Positions 1-10,362 of a stretch of DNA of 39,973 bases are shown in pieces. Both the position numbers and the translations under genes were made by a program. Under the pieces are notes generated by a model. It was not told the DNA's origin, made no database searches, and saw only the letters and a program-made list of their open reading frames with translations. Positions within the stretch are counted from its first letter, which is position 1. Every line of letters begins with the position of its first letter. The DNA is from Prorocentrum cordatum (taxonomy: Eukaryota > Sar > Dinophyceae > Prorocentrales > Prorocentraceae): contig CAUYUJ010019613.1 of NCBI GenBank assembly GCA_963575745.1, positions 62,501-102,473 on the forward strand. The letters run 5' to 3'.

Positions 1-480
1 TGTTGTTGCAGCTGACACGGCGATAGGTCCACGTACAAGCACGACGACCAAGGGAACCACCTTCAGGCACTGCGTGGCGGGCAGCATCACGAGCGTCGTG
101 AGCATGCAACCAAGTTCATGTTTCTGCCGTCGTGCAGGACGAGAGACTGGTAGCGCTTCTACGACGTCTCAAACACCGTGGCTAGGCGCATGTGCGCGGA
201 CTTCTTGGAACGGTGGCACCCCAGCAGAGCCACACAGTCCGGGTGGCTCGCGACTAAAAAGCAGCTGCGTGTATGTGGACAGCGTTTTCTTGCGATAGGC
301 GATGGCCCCAATCGCACTACCTCTGGCAGTCGGCGTAACCAATCCCGGCAAGGAGGCCCACTGACTTGAGGGCGACGGAGAGGTAGGATCGACAGCAGCA
401 GCAGCAGCAAAGGTCAGGAAATAGCCAAGGCGAGCACACGAGCACACGGGTCACCCAAAGTAGCCGTGCGAACGTGACGG
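1..480. other. No recognisable gene
   Basis: Mixed-composition sequence with overlapping short open frames on both strands and no recognised protein motif. A short CAG run lies at about 394-408. I see no RNA gene or mobile-element end here. Confidence 0.5.
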
Positions 481-484
481 GAGG

Positions 485-515
485 ACGTTGACGACGACGA
501 CGACGACGCCGACCA

Positions 516-547
<32 letters not shown>

Positions 548-660
548 ACGGCGACGACGGCGACGACGACGACAATCGAGGACAACAACGAAGAGGAGGA
601 GGAGGAGGAGGAGGAGGAGGAGAAGGCGCAGCAGCAGCAGCAGGAGCGGGACGAGCTCGG
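485..660. repeat. GAC / GAG / CAG trinucleotide tracts
   Basis: Imperfect GAC repeats (about 487-575) run into GAG repeats (about 592-622) and a short CAG run (about 626-643). The threonine, valine, arginine or glutamate runs read from the frames here are products of the microsatellite and are not evidence of a gene. Confidence 0.9.
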
Positions 661-1020
661 GCAGCGAGCCTCCGCAGCTCCCGAAGACTGCGCCGCCGCC
701 ACTCCGCCTGCAGGCGGCGCACCCTGGGCTGCAGCGCTGGCGGGGCCAGCGAGGGCCGAGGCCCAGGGGTCGCCTGCCGGAAGGGTAGAGGGGGGCCAGA
801 GGGCCAGGGGGGGGGGGGGGGGCGAACATGCCAACCGTGCACGTGTTGCCTGTTCCACGAGGAGCATCACACGGGTGACTGGCCCAGGCGCCGCGCAACA
901 AATCGAGAGCGAGAGCTGGCCAGGTCGGCTCAAACCGGACAGAAGGGAATGCGGCCGCCCTCGGGCGATTTTTCCTCGTTTGGCGCACCCCGAAGCGCCT
1001 CTGGCGCTGGCAGATGAAAG
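661..1020. other. GC-rich, no gene seen; G16 run
   Basis: GC-rich sequence with a run of 16 G at about 807-822. Long open frames on both strands follow from the composition. No protein family is recognisable. Confidence 0.45.
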
Positions 1021-2160
1021 CGGTCATAAAATGTACGAACTATACTGGCGTGCGCTTGGTACGTGAATCAAGCTCAAACTGCCGTTGGGCACATGACCTG
1101 TATTCCTCCAACGCGATCGCCCTCTGGCGATCTCTATCCCCCCTGCGTGTCGACTTCCCACGCCAGCTACACACATAACGATCCTGGCAAGGTCAAATCT
1201 GGAGCCAGCATCGGCCTCGCCTGGCAGGGGTCGGCGCAGGTGGACGATTGGCGTTCCCCGATGACCAGCTGGGAAAGGGACGGGAGTGGGAATCCGGAGA
1301 AGAGGGGGTGAGGGACGATGAGGGAGGGAGGGGGGGAGGGGGAAGGAATGTGTAGTATGCCCCGCGGCAGGCACGCGCGCGCTTCGAACGGATCTGGCCG
1401 AAGCGGCCACAGAGGACCTGGAACGGGAGTAGGCAGCAGGAGTCGGAGGGACGAGGCAGACGACTCGTCGTCAAGCGGTGGCTCGGCGCGGAGCTCGTCC
1501 GGAATGACTCGAGTCTGCTCTTTCAACGCTCGCGCGGCAAATGTCAAGCCCGCTACCGCGCTGCGCAGCGTTGGGTGTGTCGGACCCCTTACCGCGAAGA
1601 AACAACTCACCCCCTGGCATCGAGCCCAACATGCGCCCAGCCGTTGTACCCAAAGTCCCTGAGTATCCTTGCGCCTTCCACACGCAAGCTGAACACAACA
1701 AAACCATTATGATGCGGGGCTTCATGGACCCTCCCCCTGAGCTTCCACCCCACCGCCCCCCACAGCGCAGTGGCGGATCCGCGCGGCAGCGCGACTGGAT
1801 ACAGGATACTCGCCTGCCACCCGTCTTCTGCACGCTCAGCGCTGACCAAAGTCTTATCAAGCACGCCATCCTCAAACGCCTTCTACTTGCTCTTGCTGTG
1901 ACGCTTGCACAAGAACCCTCGTCTGCTATACTCGAGCAGCACTTGTCCGAAGCGTGCGTCGTACTCGTCTTCGTCGCACCGATCCCCTGGCACTCGTCCA
2001 GCCTTCTCTTAACACTGCCGCTTTGCTTGCTCGATATTCGCTCAATGCTCGCGCACATCGTCCATACACAATCCCATCCCAGGATCAGGTCAGTAACCCC
2101 AAACAGCCGATAATAAACCCCCTGGGATAATAAAGTTCGGCGGTTACGGTGCGAGAATAA
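1021..2160. other. No recognisable gene; open on both strands
   Basis: A frame of 190 codons on the plus strand (1541-2113) overlaps one of 195 codons on the minus strand (1471-2058). Neither shows a domain I recognise, and mutually open frames are common in GC-rich DNA. A G-rich stretch (1310-1345) resembles other G tracts of the window. A remnant of an old coding sequence is possible but not supported. Confidence 0.4.
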
Positions 2161-2216
2161 AAGTATCCACCAGAGGCCAGCATAAAGATGTTAACAGAGG
2201 AGCCATAGCCGAGGAT

Positions 2217-2300
2217 ATCTTGAGACATCCTTGGCTTTTTGTCCTCTCTGAGACATCCTCAACAATGGCTTGTCTCGCTTGAGACATCCTCGACAAGATT
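2217..2300 (+). repeat. Short degenerate outpost of the 64-bp repeat family
   Basis: Three copies of the core GAGACATCCT(C/T) occur with spacings of about 28 and 31 bases, including CGCTTGAGACATCCTCGAC. The same core recurs every ~64 bases at 13.75-14.64 kb and 19.31-19.59 kb. Here the units look internally deleted. Confidence 0.65.
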
Positions 2301-2375
2301 TAGACACACATAAACAGAGATAAAGAGAAGACACGAGCAGGAGAAGGAGAGGAGGAGGAGGAAACAACAATCCAT

Positions 2376-2820
2376 AATTCAAAACATAGTAGATGTTATG
2401 TGTAAGCGCTTAACGGAAATTAAGATGTTCATCTGCTCGTGTAGGGTAGCTCATCTGCCTCGTTTTCCCAGGATAGTCAACCACAGCGATGAAAAAGTTC
2501 AGGGGGGCACGGAAAGAAGGAGAAAGGTTGAGAGAGAGAAAGAAAGAGAAAGAGAAAGAGAGACAGAGGACAGATAGAGAGACAGAGAGAAAGAGAGAAA
2601 GAGGTTGAGAAAGAAAGAGAAAAAGATAGAGAGAGAGAGAGACGGAGAGAGAGAGAGAGGAGAGGAAGATGAGAAGGAGGAAGAAAAACTCCAAAACGTA
2701 TTAGATGTTATTTGTAAGCGCTTAATGGGAATTAAGATTTTCATCTGCTCGTGTAGGGTGGCTCATCTGCCTCGCTTTCCCAGGATAATCAACCACAGCG
2801 ATAAACAAGTTCAGGGCGCC
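2376..2820 (+). repeat. Duplicated ~130-bp unit, each copy flanked by purine tracts
   Basis: The unit at about 2376-2507 recurs at about 2688-2818 with roughly 90% identity by eye. Both carry AGATGTTAT, TCATCTGCTCGTGTAGGGT and CAACCACAGCGAT. A (GA)n/(GAAA)n purine tract of about 170 bases lies between the copies, and GAG repeats precede the first and follow the second. It may be a small dispersed repeat or a local tandem duplication. No coding function is apparent. Confidence 0.8.
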
Positions 2821-3003
2821 AGGGGGAGGAGGAGGAGGAGGAGGATGAGGAGAGGAAGTAACCTCGATGGCGAACTTTTCACGGTGATAATGAAGTTCGG
2901 CCTCCGCGCCCCCGCGCCCCCGACCAAACTCGTATTGGCCGTGGATAATCAACTCTTATGTGTATAGGGGGGGGTACATTATTATCGTGGGTATGGGGTT
3001 ATC

Positions 3004-3195
3004 GAATTGGGAAATCGGATCGGATCGGGACGTGCGTCGGACAAGCCTGCATCGGCTCGGATTCGAAATCGAGTCGGAACGGCCGCAAAAGGACACTCAA
3101 CAGCGCCATGCAAGCATCGGATCGCACTCGACCGTCGGAAAATCGGCATCGAATCGGATCGATCGAACCGGATCGATCGGATCGAAACGAACCCT
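3004..3195. repeat. CGGAT / GAATCG short-period repeat
   Basis: Interspersed GGATCGGATC, GAATCGGATC and GGATCGATCG words make a loose 5-10 base period repeat. A similar tract lies at 4920-5130. Confidence 0.7.
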
Positions 3196-3635
3196 GCACC
3201 GCTTGCCTGCCGCTGCCCTCTCCCAGACATCTGGCGATATAACTTGACCAATCCGCGGGCCCCCAGACCAATCTCGACTCCTTCCCCCTTGACCAATTTC
3301 TCCCCGGGGATAAGTTCATTACGGCCCCGGGGCCAAAGAACAGCGCGCGAAGGTCGAAAGCGAAGGAAACAACGAAACAGCAACTTCAACAACAGATTAC
3401 ACAAACGACCAAAACAACGAAAAGCTGTGTTGGAAAACTCGGCCCCAGGCAGGGTTCGGCGGTTCAAAGATGGGGCACCGAGGGATGAGGCTCTGCGAAC
3501 GAGTGGCCTCAATCAGCCTAGATTCATCCTGAGATCCCTCTCCCACCTCAATGGGGATAGGGATGGTTAAACGATGCTCAAAACCCTGAGATCCGATGTC
3601 ACGAAAAAATGCAACATCGCCCACCTTCACGACCC

Positions 3636-3704
3636 GAGCTCTAGACCCCATCTTTCTGCGGCATCTTTCGAGCAGGATCGATCTGTGGTGGTCCTGGGGC
3701 CCGA
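3636..3704 (+). repeat. ~70-bp dispersed repeat, copy 1
   Basis: This copy reads CTCTAGACCCCATCTTTCTG, then a GGATCGATCTGTG block and a GGGGCCCGAAA end. The same order of blocks occurs at 6340-6412, and reversed at 4853-4917 and 5530-5640. No coding sense was found. Confidence 0.75.
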
Positions 3705-4850
3705 AATCGAGCGAAAATGCCCGATGTGGTTAGATTTCAACGCCTGGATGTGAAGGGGGAAGGCCATCCCGACCGGGGCCCCACCTTTGAAAAGCCCACA
3801 GGAGGTGGGCAGGTGGCCACATTCGAACCCTGCCCCAACCAACCATCGATTATCCTGAACCGACGGGAGGCGAGCGTGGGGTTCGGATTTCGCCGCGTGC
3901 CCATCGAATTGGGGAGACCGAAAGGTACCACTACCGCTACTCCCCAGACCTCTCCCAGGGTGCGTTCTGACCAGAATGTCGAGGCGAACGAGGGCCTCCC
4001 AGGCCCCAAAAGTGGGAAAACGGGCGAACAGGGCAGCAGTATGGGTACCTGCTCCTCCTCTGACGAAATGCCTGCATCCTCGATCCGCGAGGGCAGGGTT
4101 CGGACTTCGCCGCCGCGTAGGTAGAAGAAGGAAAACTGCACAAAACAGAAACTTCTGGTGCTCCGCACGCATTTCATGGATCCGCGCGCCAGGGGCCAGA
4201 GGGGCCCAGCGCGGATCCAAGAAGTCAGCGCGGAGCGCCCAAAGCTTCTGTCGATGCAGACGTTTCTCCTTCGAGTGTCGGCGGTGGACAAACCTCCCTT
4301 CAGTAAACCGCCTTTAGCGAAAACGGCCTGGGACCGAAACCGACGGACCTGGACCCGCAAAAATGGCGGCCGCGACGCCCTCTCGCGAACCAAAAACGGC
4401 CGATTCGCTAATCGACGTGTCAGGGCAGGAGGCCTATCAACCTCCGAGAAAGGGGCCCCCGACCTGCGCCGGCCCACGGGTCTGGGCCCGGCTGCGCCCG
4501 GCACGGCGCCCTCGGCGCGGGCGGCCGCGCCGCCGGCGCCTCTCGTGCGCGGGGGAGGGAAGCGCCCAGGGCGCGGCACGCCGAGGAGCCGCCCGCGCAC
4601 GAAGAGGGGCTCCCCAGCCGAGCCCAGGCGCTCCCCGGGGGGTTGCAGAGCTGAGACGAGGCCAGGACGAGGACAACTTCGAGTGAGGGGAAAAAAGAGA
4701 ATCTCTGAGCTCTAGCGGCTTTGGAGGATGTCTCGAGAGCCGCTGCTGCCGTCTCAGAGCGCTCTGGAACGCTCTGAGAGCGTTCCGGAACTGATTCATC
4801 CTCGTCCTAGCCCCGCCCGAGTTGCAGAGCCCCTGGGATTCGTGCAAGCT
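3705..4850. other. No recognisable gene; GC-rich
   Basis: Long overlapping frames exist on both strands (for example minus 3737-4600), but none has a recognisable domain. The 4450-4620 part is extremely GC-rich. On the minus strand the TTCGAA near 3824 resembles a tRNA T-arm, but no tRNA can be built around it. Confidence 0.4.
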
Positions 4851-4852
4851 TG

Positions 4853-4917
4853 GCCCTGGGGCCAGCACAGATCGATCCGGCTCGAAAAATGGCGCTAAAA
4901 GATGGGGTCTAGGGGTC
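4853..4917 (-). repeat. ~70-bp dispersed repeat, copy 2 (reverse)
   Basis: This is the reverse complement of the 3636-3704 unit. It carries CAGATCGATCCGGCTCG followed by ATGGCGCTAAAAGATGGGG and TCTAGGGG. Confidence 0.75.
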
Positions 4918-4919
4918 TG

Positions 4920-5130
4920 ACAGGAGAGCCCAGAATGGAATCGACAAGTCGAATCGGCGATCCACGTGAATCGGATCGACGGAAATCGGCAGCCGAGTGG
5001 GGAAAAGTCGAATCGGCAGACACCGGCAGGCTAGTAGGCTTCCCTCGAGAAATCGGATCCCAATTCGGAACCCGAAGTCGAACCGAATCGGAATCGGAAT
5101 CCACCGAAGTCGAAGAATCAGATCGGAGGC
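4920..5130. repeat. GAATCGG short-period repeat
   Basis: Words such as GAATCGG, AAATCGG and AAGTCGAA recur irregularly, most densely at 5040-5125. It is the same flavour as 3004-3195. Confidence 0.65.
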
Positions 5131-5529
5131 ATCGAAGTGAGCACTGGCCTGGTCGTGTTTTTTGGTGACATCGCAGTTTGTTCGCTGCGTCATGGGGCCC
5201 AGGGACGTACAAATGAACAGACACACTGCACTGGCTTCACCATATGCTTTCATACATTTTCTGGGTTTTCGTCTTCCCCCACTTGCTATCTTTTATCCTA
5301 CTTCCCTGGCAGTCGACGCTTCATTAAGTCTGCATGTTTTGTCCCCTCCGGGAAGGAGGGAGGCAGAAGAACTCAGGGGTCGGCACGAAGGTGGGCGGGC
5401 CCCGGGTGGCCGCGGCCGAGTGGAGGTGCTGCGTGTCTGGCCCGAGAGCCCCCTCTGCTTCGAGGACCGAGGATCGAAGATCGAAGGATCGGAGGCGACC
5501 CCGCGACGCCAAACGCTTGCCCATCCTTT
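5131..5529. other. No recognisable gene
   Basis: Mixed sequence without a recognised domain. A short GAGGACCGAGGATCGAAGAT run at 5460-5490 matches the motif of the 21-bp repeat at 35.46-35.66 kb. Confidence 0.4.
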
Positions 5530-5640
5530 CGGGCCCCGGGACCCTCACAGATCGATCCGGCTCGCGAGATGGCGCAGAAAGATGGGGTCTAGGGCTCCGG
5601 GTCGCGAGATGGCGCAGAAAGATGGGGTCTAGGGCTCCGA
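5530..5640 (-). repeat. ~70-bp dispersed repeat, copy 3, with tandem half-unit
   Basis: A reverse-orientation copy whose 3' part (CGCGAGATGGCGCAGAAAGA, then the TCTAGGGCTCCG end) is repeated in tandem at about 5562-5600 and 5602-5639. The two half-units are almost identical, so the duplication is recent compared with the divergence between dispersed copies. Confidence 0.8.
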
Positions 5641-6339
5641 GCGTGACTTTGTGAGCGATGTTGCAACTGTTTCGCTACGTCGGACCTCAGGGGAGGAGGG
5701 GGCCCGTGGGCCCCTGCTCCGATGATTCACAGAACTGGGCAACCACAAGGGAGCCCTACCCTGCAGGTTATAGGTTTCTGCAAAGAACGGGCGGGGGTTC
5801 GGAGGTCGAAGGATGCCTGCAACCAGGTGAAACCCCCCGGGGGTGTCTGATACTCCAGCATCGATTGGGCCCGCTGAGATAAGGTTCGCCAATGGTCGCA
5901 GAAGAACCCCTGTAGCAAAACGCCCTTTAGTGAAGGGTGCTAGGGGAACTCCACGGGGGCGCGCGGCACCGCATCCCGAGTGCACGTGGGCGGGATAGCT
6001 GACGGTCGTTCAAAAACTGCCAGACGCTTCCGACAACACACGCGTGGAAATGAGCGAGACCGACGAGGGCCGGCACTGGCACACAGCGGATGCCAATGTC
6101 GAGTGGACCGGTGCATGACTCCTCCTTCGACTCGTCGGGGTGGGCGCTCTCTCGATGCCCGACTGTTGCCCATCGGCCTTGGGAGATCTTCGGCTGTCTT
6201 CGGCGGACCTCTGACGGCCTTCGGCGGTTCCCGGCAGTCTTCGGCGCTTTCCTGGCGGTCTTCGGCGCGAAGGCCGGATGGTTGCGTTCCCTGAGCTCCG
6301 ACGTCTCGAAAAATTGAGACGCCGTGAAAAATCGCGCTT
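5641..6339. other. No gene seen; CTTCGGC-rich stretch
   Basis: No recognisable protein. At 6186-6272 the word CTTCGGC or CTTCGGCG recurs about seven times with irregular spacing. Confidence 0.45.
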
Positions 6340-6412
6340 GGAGCCCTAGACCCTATCTTTCTGAGCTATTTGTCGAGCTGGATCGATATGTGAGGGTCCC
6401 AGGGCCCTAAAC
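6340..6412 (+). repeat. ~70-bp dispersed repeat, copy 4
   Basis: A plus-orientation copy with GAGCCCTAGACCCTATCTTT, GCTGGATCGATATGTGAGGG and CCCAGGGCCC. It is the most diverged of the four. Confidence 0.75.
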
Positions 6413-6960
6413 TATAAGAAAACGCGTGGCTCAAAGGAATTGAGTCACCAGGATCTCAGGGGTTGTGTCGAAGGAAATCCACGATCGAACGCCTACGAGA
6501 CGGGCTGTCCCGAATATATGGCTCCTAGGGCCACGACGGCACGACGCAGGCCTTGTGCCACGGAGGGGGCCCTCGAGGCGCCGAGGGGACGGCCCCTGGC
6601 ACCTTGTGACAAACAAAAATCAGAACCCCTAACCTTTTGGGAGGGGATCTAAGTTAGGAGGGCCAGAAACACTAGGGATAGGGGGTCCTTTCTGCAGACC
6701 TATCGAACCAAACCGCCCAGATCGATTATCACATCGACTATCCTGAATGCAAAGACGGGGACCTGAGTGAGGCCACGTCTTCACTATGTCATTCATTAGG
6801 CTTAGGGTTTTTATCCTCGATGATCATGAGATGGACCCTCTGGCACTTGAGATCCTGAGCATCTGGCTGCTGCAGGCTCGAGGCCGTCAGTCCACTTGAG
6901 GAGGATTGTAGCCTGGTCGGGGTCGGGGTCGGTCCAGCGCCGATCCAAGAGGTCCACGCG
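6413..6960. other. No recognisable feature
   Basis: No protein motif, RNA gene or clear repeat was recognised. Short frames on either strand look incidental. Confidence 0.4.
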
Positions 6961-6964
6961 GCTC

Positions 6965-7195
6965 TCCGACATTTTATGTTTGCGCAGATGCTGTTTCTTG
7001 ATATTCAGCATATTCATATTATTCGCATCCGTATTCTTACTAATATCATTATGACGACGATAATTACAGCTATTAATAATAAGGATAAGAATCGTACGCA
7101 TCCTAATACTAATAATACTATTCGTACTACGAGTATTATTATGATGGACTCGGCTATGCATCAAATGCTGCCTCGCAGTTCCTGTGAACGCCGAT
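6965..7195. other. AT-rich island next to LINE 3' end
   Basis: About 230 bases rich in ATT, AAT and ATTATTAT-like words (for example 7015-7150), in strong contrast to GC-rich surroundings. It lies just downstream of the last LINE-derived codons at 7200, reading the LINE on the minus strand, and could be LINE 3' untranslated sequence or a degenerate ATT microsatellite. Confidence 0.5.
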
Positions 7196-7199
7196 GGAA

Positions 7200-7643
7200 C
7201 TAGTGTACATAAGTGCTGCAAAGGTTGTCGAAATGAACGGGCATTTTCATGCATGACCCGATGCTCTCCACAGTTCGGGAGAAACTGGAATCGTGCAAGA
7301 TGGTGAACAGCGTGAGCACTTTGGATAAGCCTGCCAACTCTGCAGCGAAAGATTCATCGAGACGGGGGTCAGAAAACCCTCCGAAAGCAAGAACTCTCCA
7401 GCCTTGCTCCTGGGACCCTACACGCATCAAGAACCCTCCTGCGCTGAGGCCGGGATGTCTCCAGCCCCCGTCAGAATGCATGAGTACATTATGTGGATTC
7501 GTGACTAAACTGTACCAGTCAGGGGACAAGCATAAAACATCCGTCCGGGTATCCATCGCGAAATTACACAAGGCATCGGCTTCCGCGTTTTCGTCGCGCG
7601 GCCTCCACACTATTGGAGCACCCAGGGGTTCAGGGGAACCCAC
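7200..7643 (-). pseudogene. LINE 1 C-terminal RNase H-like domains
   Basis: The frame opens with the end of one RNase H-like segment: VWRPRDENAEADAL has the conserved D near the end of such domains. After about 40 residues a second RNase H-like start follows, HSDGGWRHPGLSAGGF with the first catalytic D, and then DESFAAELAGL, which supplies the conserved E. The copy stops at about 7200 without the remaining catalytic motifs, so the second domain is truncated or diverged. It is continuous with the upstream frame (7610-8560) after one frameshift in a GGGTGGGTGGG run near 7630. In LINEs this domain removes the RNA strand from the RNA-DNA hybrid. Confidence 0.72.
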
Positions 7644-8560
7644 CCACCCATGAGGGAGTGCAAAAACAAATCGGCTACACTATTCAGTTTCTGGATGTTC
7701 TCCCAATGTACAAAAGATTCCCCTGCGAGCGCCTGGGCGAGGGGTTGGTTGTCCACGACGCAGAGGAAGGCAGAGGAGGAGGAGGGGGAGGGCCAAGGAC
7801 AAGAGAGAAGAGGGGTACAGGGTCGGATGCTAGAAAAAATCTGAGATAGAGGGAACGGGGTCGGCTCACTGATGACTTGTTTTCTGACGTCAGGCTCACG
7901 TGGGTTCAACTCGCCGGTGTTTGTGGACCCACGAAGACGTTTTACCATCGGCCCGTCGGTCCCCAAGCGTTGCGTTTGACCACTGCTCGATTCTGCGCGA
8001 CTCCTCTTCTGACCCCGGCGTCTCGACTTTGAGTTGTTTTCGAAGTTATCTCCCCCAGCTGGACGCGACGAAGTAGCTCGCCTGGCGGCGTCGATGGCCA
8101 TGGCGAGTTCCCGATTCCATCGGGGCAAGTTCCATGCGCAACACACCTGATCGATGAAATCTGACTCGGTACGTTTCCAAGCAAAAGCCCCATCAGAGAC
8201 GATGTCAATCCACTGCAGAACATGCTGGTCCCAGAAATCTTCAGGTTGAGGTGGTGGTGGCCCTGGGCGACGGCATCTCCACTCCCCGTTCACATCTCGA
8301 CGCACAGCTTCGGAATGGAGAGCCTCGCTTTGACCCACCACGTGCGCACCCCGCCTGTACGTAGACAAGGCTCGCAAAGGAAATTCTGGCTGGCCCGACC
8401 GAGAAGTTCCCCAAGACCACTCGTAAGACTTGATGCGCCATCTGTGAGCCCGGCGGAGCCACTGATGATGTGCCTGGGGGACCCCCCAAACAGCCAATCG
8501 ACTTTCCAATAGACCAGCGGTCCTGATGTTGTATGCTTGGACACCTTCGTGGGGGCGGAA
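7610..8560 (-). pseudogene. LINE 1 post-RT region and first RNase H-like segment
   Basis: This is a continuous frame from the edge of the TIR insert. The first ~100 residues (AYNIRTAGLLESRLAVWGVP, then RAHRWRIKSYEWSWG) are of the type found after the RT domain in algal and dinoflagellate LINEs. A basic Arg/Ser-rich linker follows (about 8040-7930), then an RNase H-like piece with VVDNQPLAQAL (conserved D) and NSVADLFLHSL. The first half of that RNase H domain is not visible. The frame joins exactly to the segment beyond 10069 when the insert and one target-duplication copy are removed. Confidence 0.72.
8555..8560. repeat. 6-bp target-site duplication, left copy
   Basis: GCGGAA directly before the left terminal inverted repeat. 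The same six bases follow the right terminal inverted repeat at 10070-10075. Confidence 0.85.
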
Positions 8561-10069
8561 CTAGGAGGAGTCGGCTTGCGGGGGGGGTCGGGCGCGCGGG
8601 AGGCGGGCGGAGGCGTCGCCGGCGCCCCGCGCCCCCGGGGGGCTCCATGTGGGATTTCCCAGGCTGCGCCAAGTGCGCGCACGCGTTACTTGCCCGCGCG
8701 CTCACATTCGCGCAAGCGCATCCTAAGAAACTACGATTTGGATCGGAAGCGGGCGACAGCGGGCATGGGGCGCCTGTCAACGCTGCTTCTGGGAAGCGAT
8801 TGCTGCTGGCTCGACGCGCGCGATATGCATGTAACGACTTTTGGAGGACGGGCGCTGCGCCGTCCAATCCAACGCGGCAATGGCGCGGCCCGGGGCGCGC
8901 GGCCGTCGCGGCGCACGGCGGTCGACGTGATCGCATGGGGCGCGCGATCGGCCGCGCGGTATTTGCGGGCCATTCGGCCGACGCTGCCAGGTCGCCCTCA
9001 AACAGCCCGCCAGGAATACGCAAATGCGCAATGCGCCAGCGCGCCGCCAGGATATCGCCCTGAAAAACAACCTGTTCACTCTGAACGCCGACTGCGCGCC
9101 TCGCTGAACCAGCGAAGTCGCGCGGAGCGCCCACGTCGCGGACCCGCCGCAATGAACTCGCGGGAAAAAGGCATCTCCCCATGGGTTCTGGCACCGATTC
9201 TGGCCTACTTCCCCGTTCTGGCCGATTCTGGTTCCATCGCCGATTCCTCCTTTGATTCCGTATTGATTCCGTACTGATTCTTCTGATTCCGCTAGAATCA
9301 GGGGTCGCAGTTGTGCCGATTCTGTTTTGATTCTGCACTGGTTCCGTACTGATTCCTTTGATTCCCCTGTGCCCCGGGGGCCATCAGGCCGCGGCCCGAG
9401 CCCCCGCCTCGGCGGCATGGTTTTTCCAGGAGCGCGGAAGAGTTTTGAGGGGGAGGGGGGCGGGGGGGGAGGCGGAGCGGTTTTTGGAGCGCATCGGGCG
9501 GCCGAGCCGCAGATTTCCAGGCCCAGTGCGCACGCCCAACATGGCAGGCGCGGGCGCGCGCGCGAGTTCTCGACCGTCGGCGCACGTGTAAGTTCACGCC
9601 CCGCCCCGCGCGCGGGAATGGAAACTTGCGCTGCGGTTTCCCATTGAACGCGCGGCCGTCGCCCCCCATGCTGCCCAGCGCGAAAAGCGCGCGAGAAGCA
9701 TGGGGGGCTTTGCGTTCGCGCATGAGAAGTGCGCGGAACCGAACCGAACGGTCGGCGGCGCCCGCTCCTGCGCCGCGCGCGAGGCCATCGCGTCAGCGCG
9801 GGAGGCTACAAGGGCCTGGGCCGTCGCCCTGGGGCGCGGGCACAGCGCGAGGCCCGCGCGGGTCTCTCGCGCCAAACATGCGCAACAAGGTCGGCCCGCC
9901 CGCCGGCTGGCGCTCGCGGGCGGCGCGACGCCGGCGCCGACTGCGAGGCCGACTGGGCCCGGAGGATTCCTGAGAGCCCCGGGAAGGGGCAGCGGGCCGC
10001 GATGGAATCGGCGCGGTCGTTGGCGCCCCCCCCGCGCCCGCCCCCCCCCTGCAAGCCGACTCCTCCTAG
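8561..10069. mobile_element. 1.5-kb TIR element inserted in LINE 1 (element A)
   Basis: The ends are inverted repeats. CTAGGAGGAGTCGGCTTGC at 8561-8579 is matched perfectly by its reverse complement at 10051-10069, and a G-rich imperfect extension brings the inverted repeat to about 37 bp. A 6-bp GCGGAA duplication flanks it. Removing the element plus one GCGGAA restores an uninterrupted LINE frame. The interior is very GC-rich with CG-dense stretches and has no transposase motif I recognise, so it is probably a non-autonomous DNA transposon. The 6-bp duplication does not fit the common hAT (8), Mutator (9), PIF/Harbinger (3) or mariner (TA) hallmarks. I cannot assign a superfamily. Confidence 0.88.
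9160..9370. repeat. GATTC-type short-period repeat inside element A
   Basis: Words such as GATTCTGG, TTGATTCCG and GTACTGATTC recur irregularly. This is the least GC-rich part of element A. It resembles, in reverse complement, the GAATCGG tracts at 3.0 and 5.0 kb. Confidence 0.6.
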
Positions 10070-10075
10070 GCGGAA
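10070..10075. repeat. 6-bp target-site duplication, right copy
   Basis: GCGGAA directly after the right terminal inverted repeat. It pairs with 8555-8560. Confidence 0.85.
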
Positions 10076-10362
10076 CTTCAGACGGAACGCTTTGCGTAAG
10101 TGCTGGTCCTCCCAAGCTCGGGCAGAGCGCAATCTATCCGCGGTGGGGTACCACGACTGGCAATCATACAACAGTGATGAACAAAGACCTCTACCGAAAG
10201 CGCGGGCCTTCGCCTCCCAACTCGCGCGCCTGCTGTAAATGTGTTTGTGTTATTTCCCCATGTTCCCCTCCGCCTTCAGATGCCGATAATCCCAAGATGA
10301 GTTTGTTCCCCCCTCCCTCGACAGCGTGGTGCCCAGAAGAACAGCACGATCGACGACTGGAA
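10070..10362 (-). pseudogene. LINE 1 segment between RT and the insert
   Basis: After a frameshift in the T6 run near 10357-10362, the frame reads VVDRAVLLGTTLS and later RAFGRGLCSSLLYDCQSWYP, then LRKAFRLKFR up to the insert at 10069. The LLYDCQSW type of motif is usual some distance after the RT domain of these LINEs. One in-frame TAA sits near 10247, so this stretch is broken apart from the frameshift. Confidence 0.68.

Noticed and set aside
1471-2113. Overlapping ~190-codon frames on both strands as candidate genes
   Set aside because: Neither has a recognisable domain, and long frames open on both strands are frequent in GC-rich sequence.
3800-3900. TTCGAA near 3824 as part of a tRNA T-arm on the minus strand
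   Set aside because: No acceptor, D or anticodon stem can be formed at suitable distances.
3737-4600. A 287-codon minus-strand frame
   Set aside because: Arg/Pro/Gly-rich composition, no domain, and overlapped by equally open frames on the other strand.
8241-9338. A 365-codon minus-strand frame across the right part of LINE 1 and element A
   Set aside because: It crosses the LINE/TIR-element border in a different frame from the LINE protein and has no motif.
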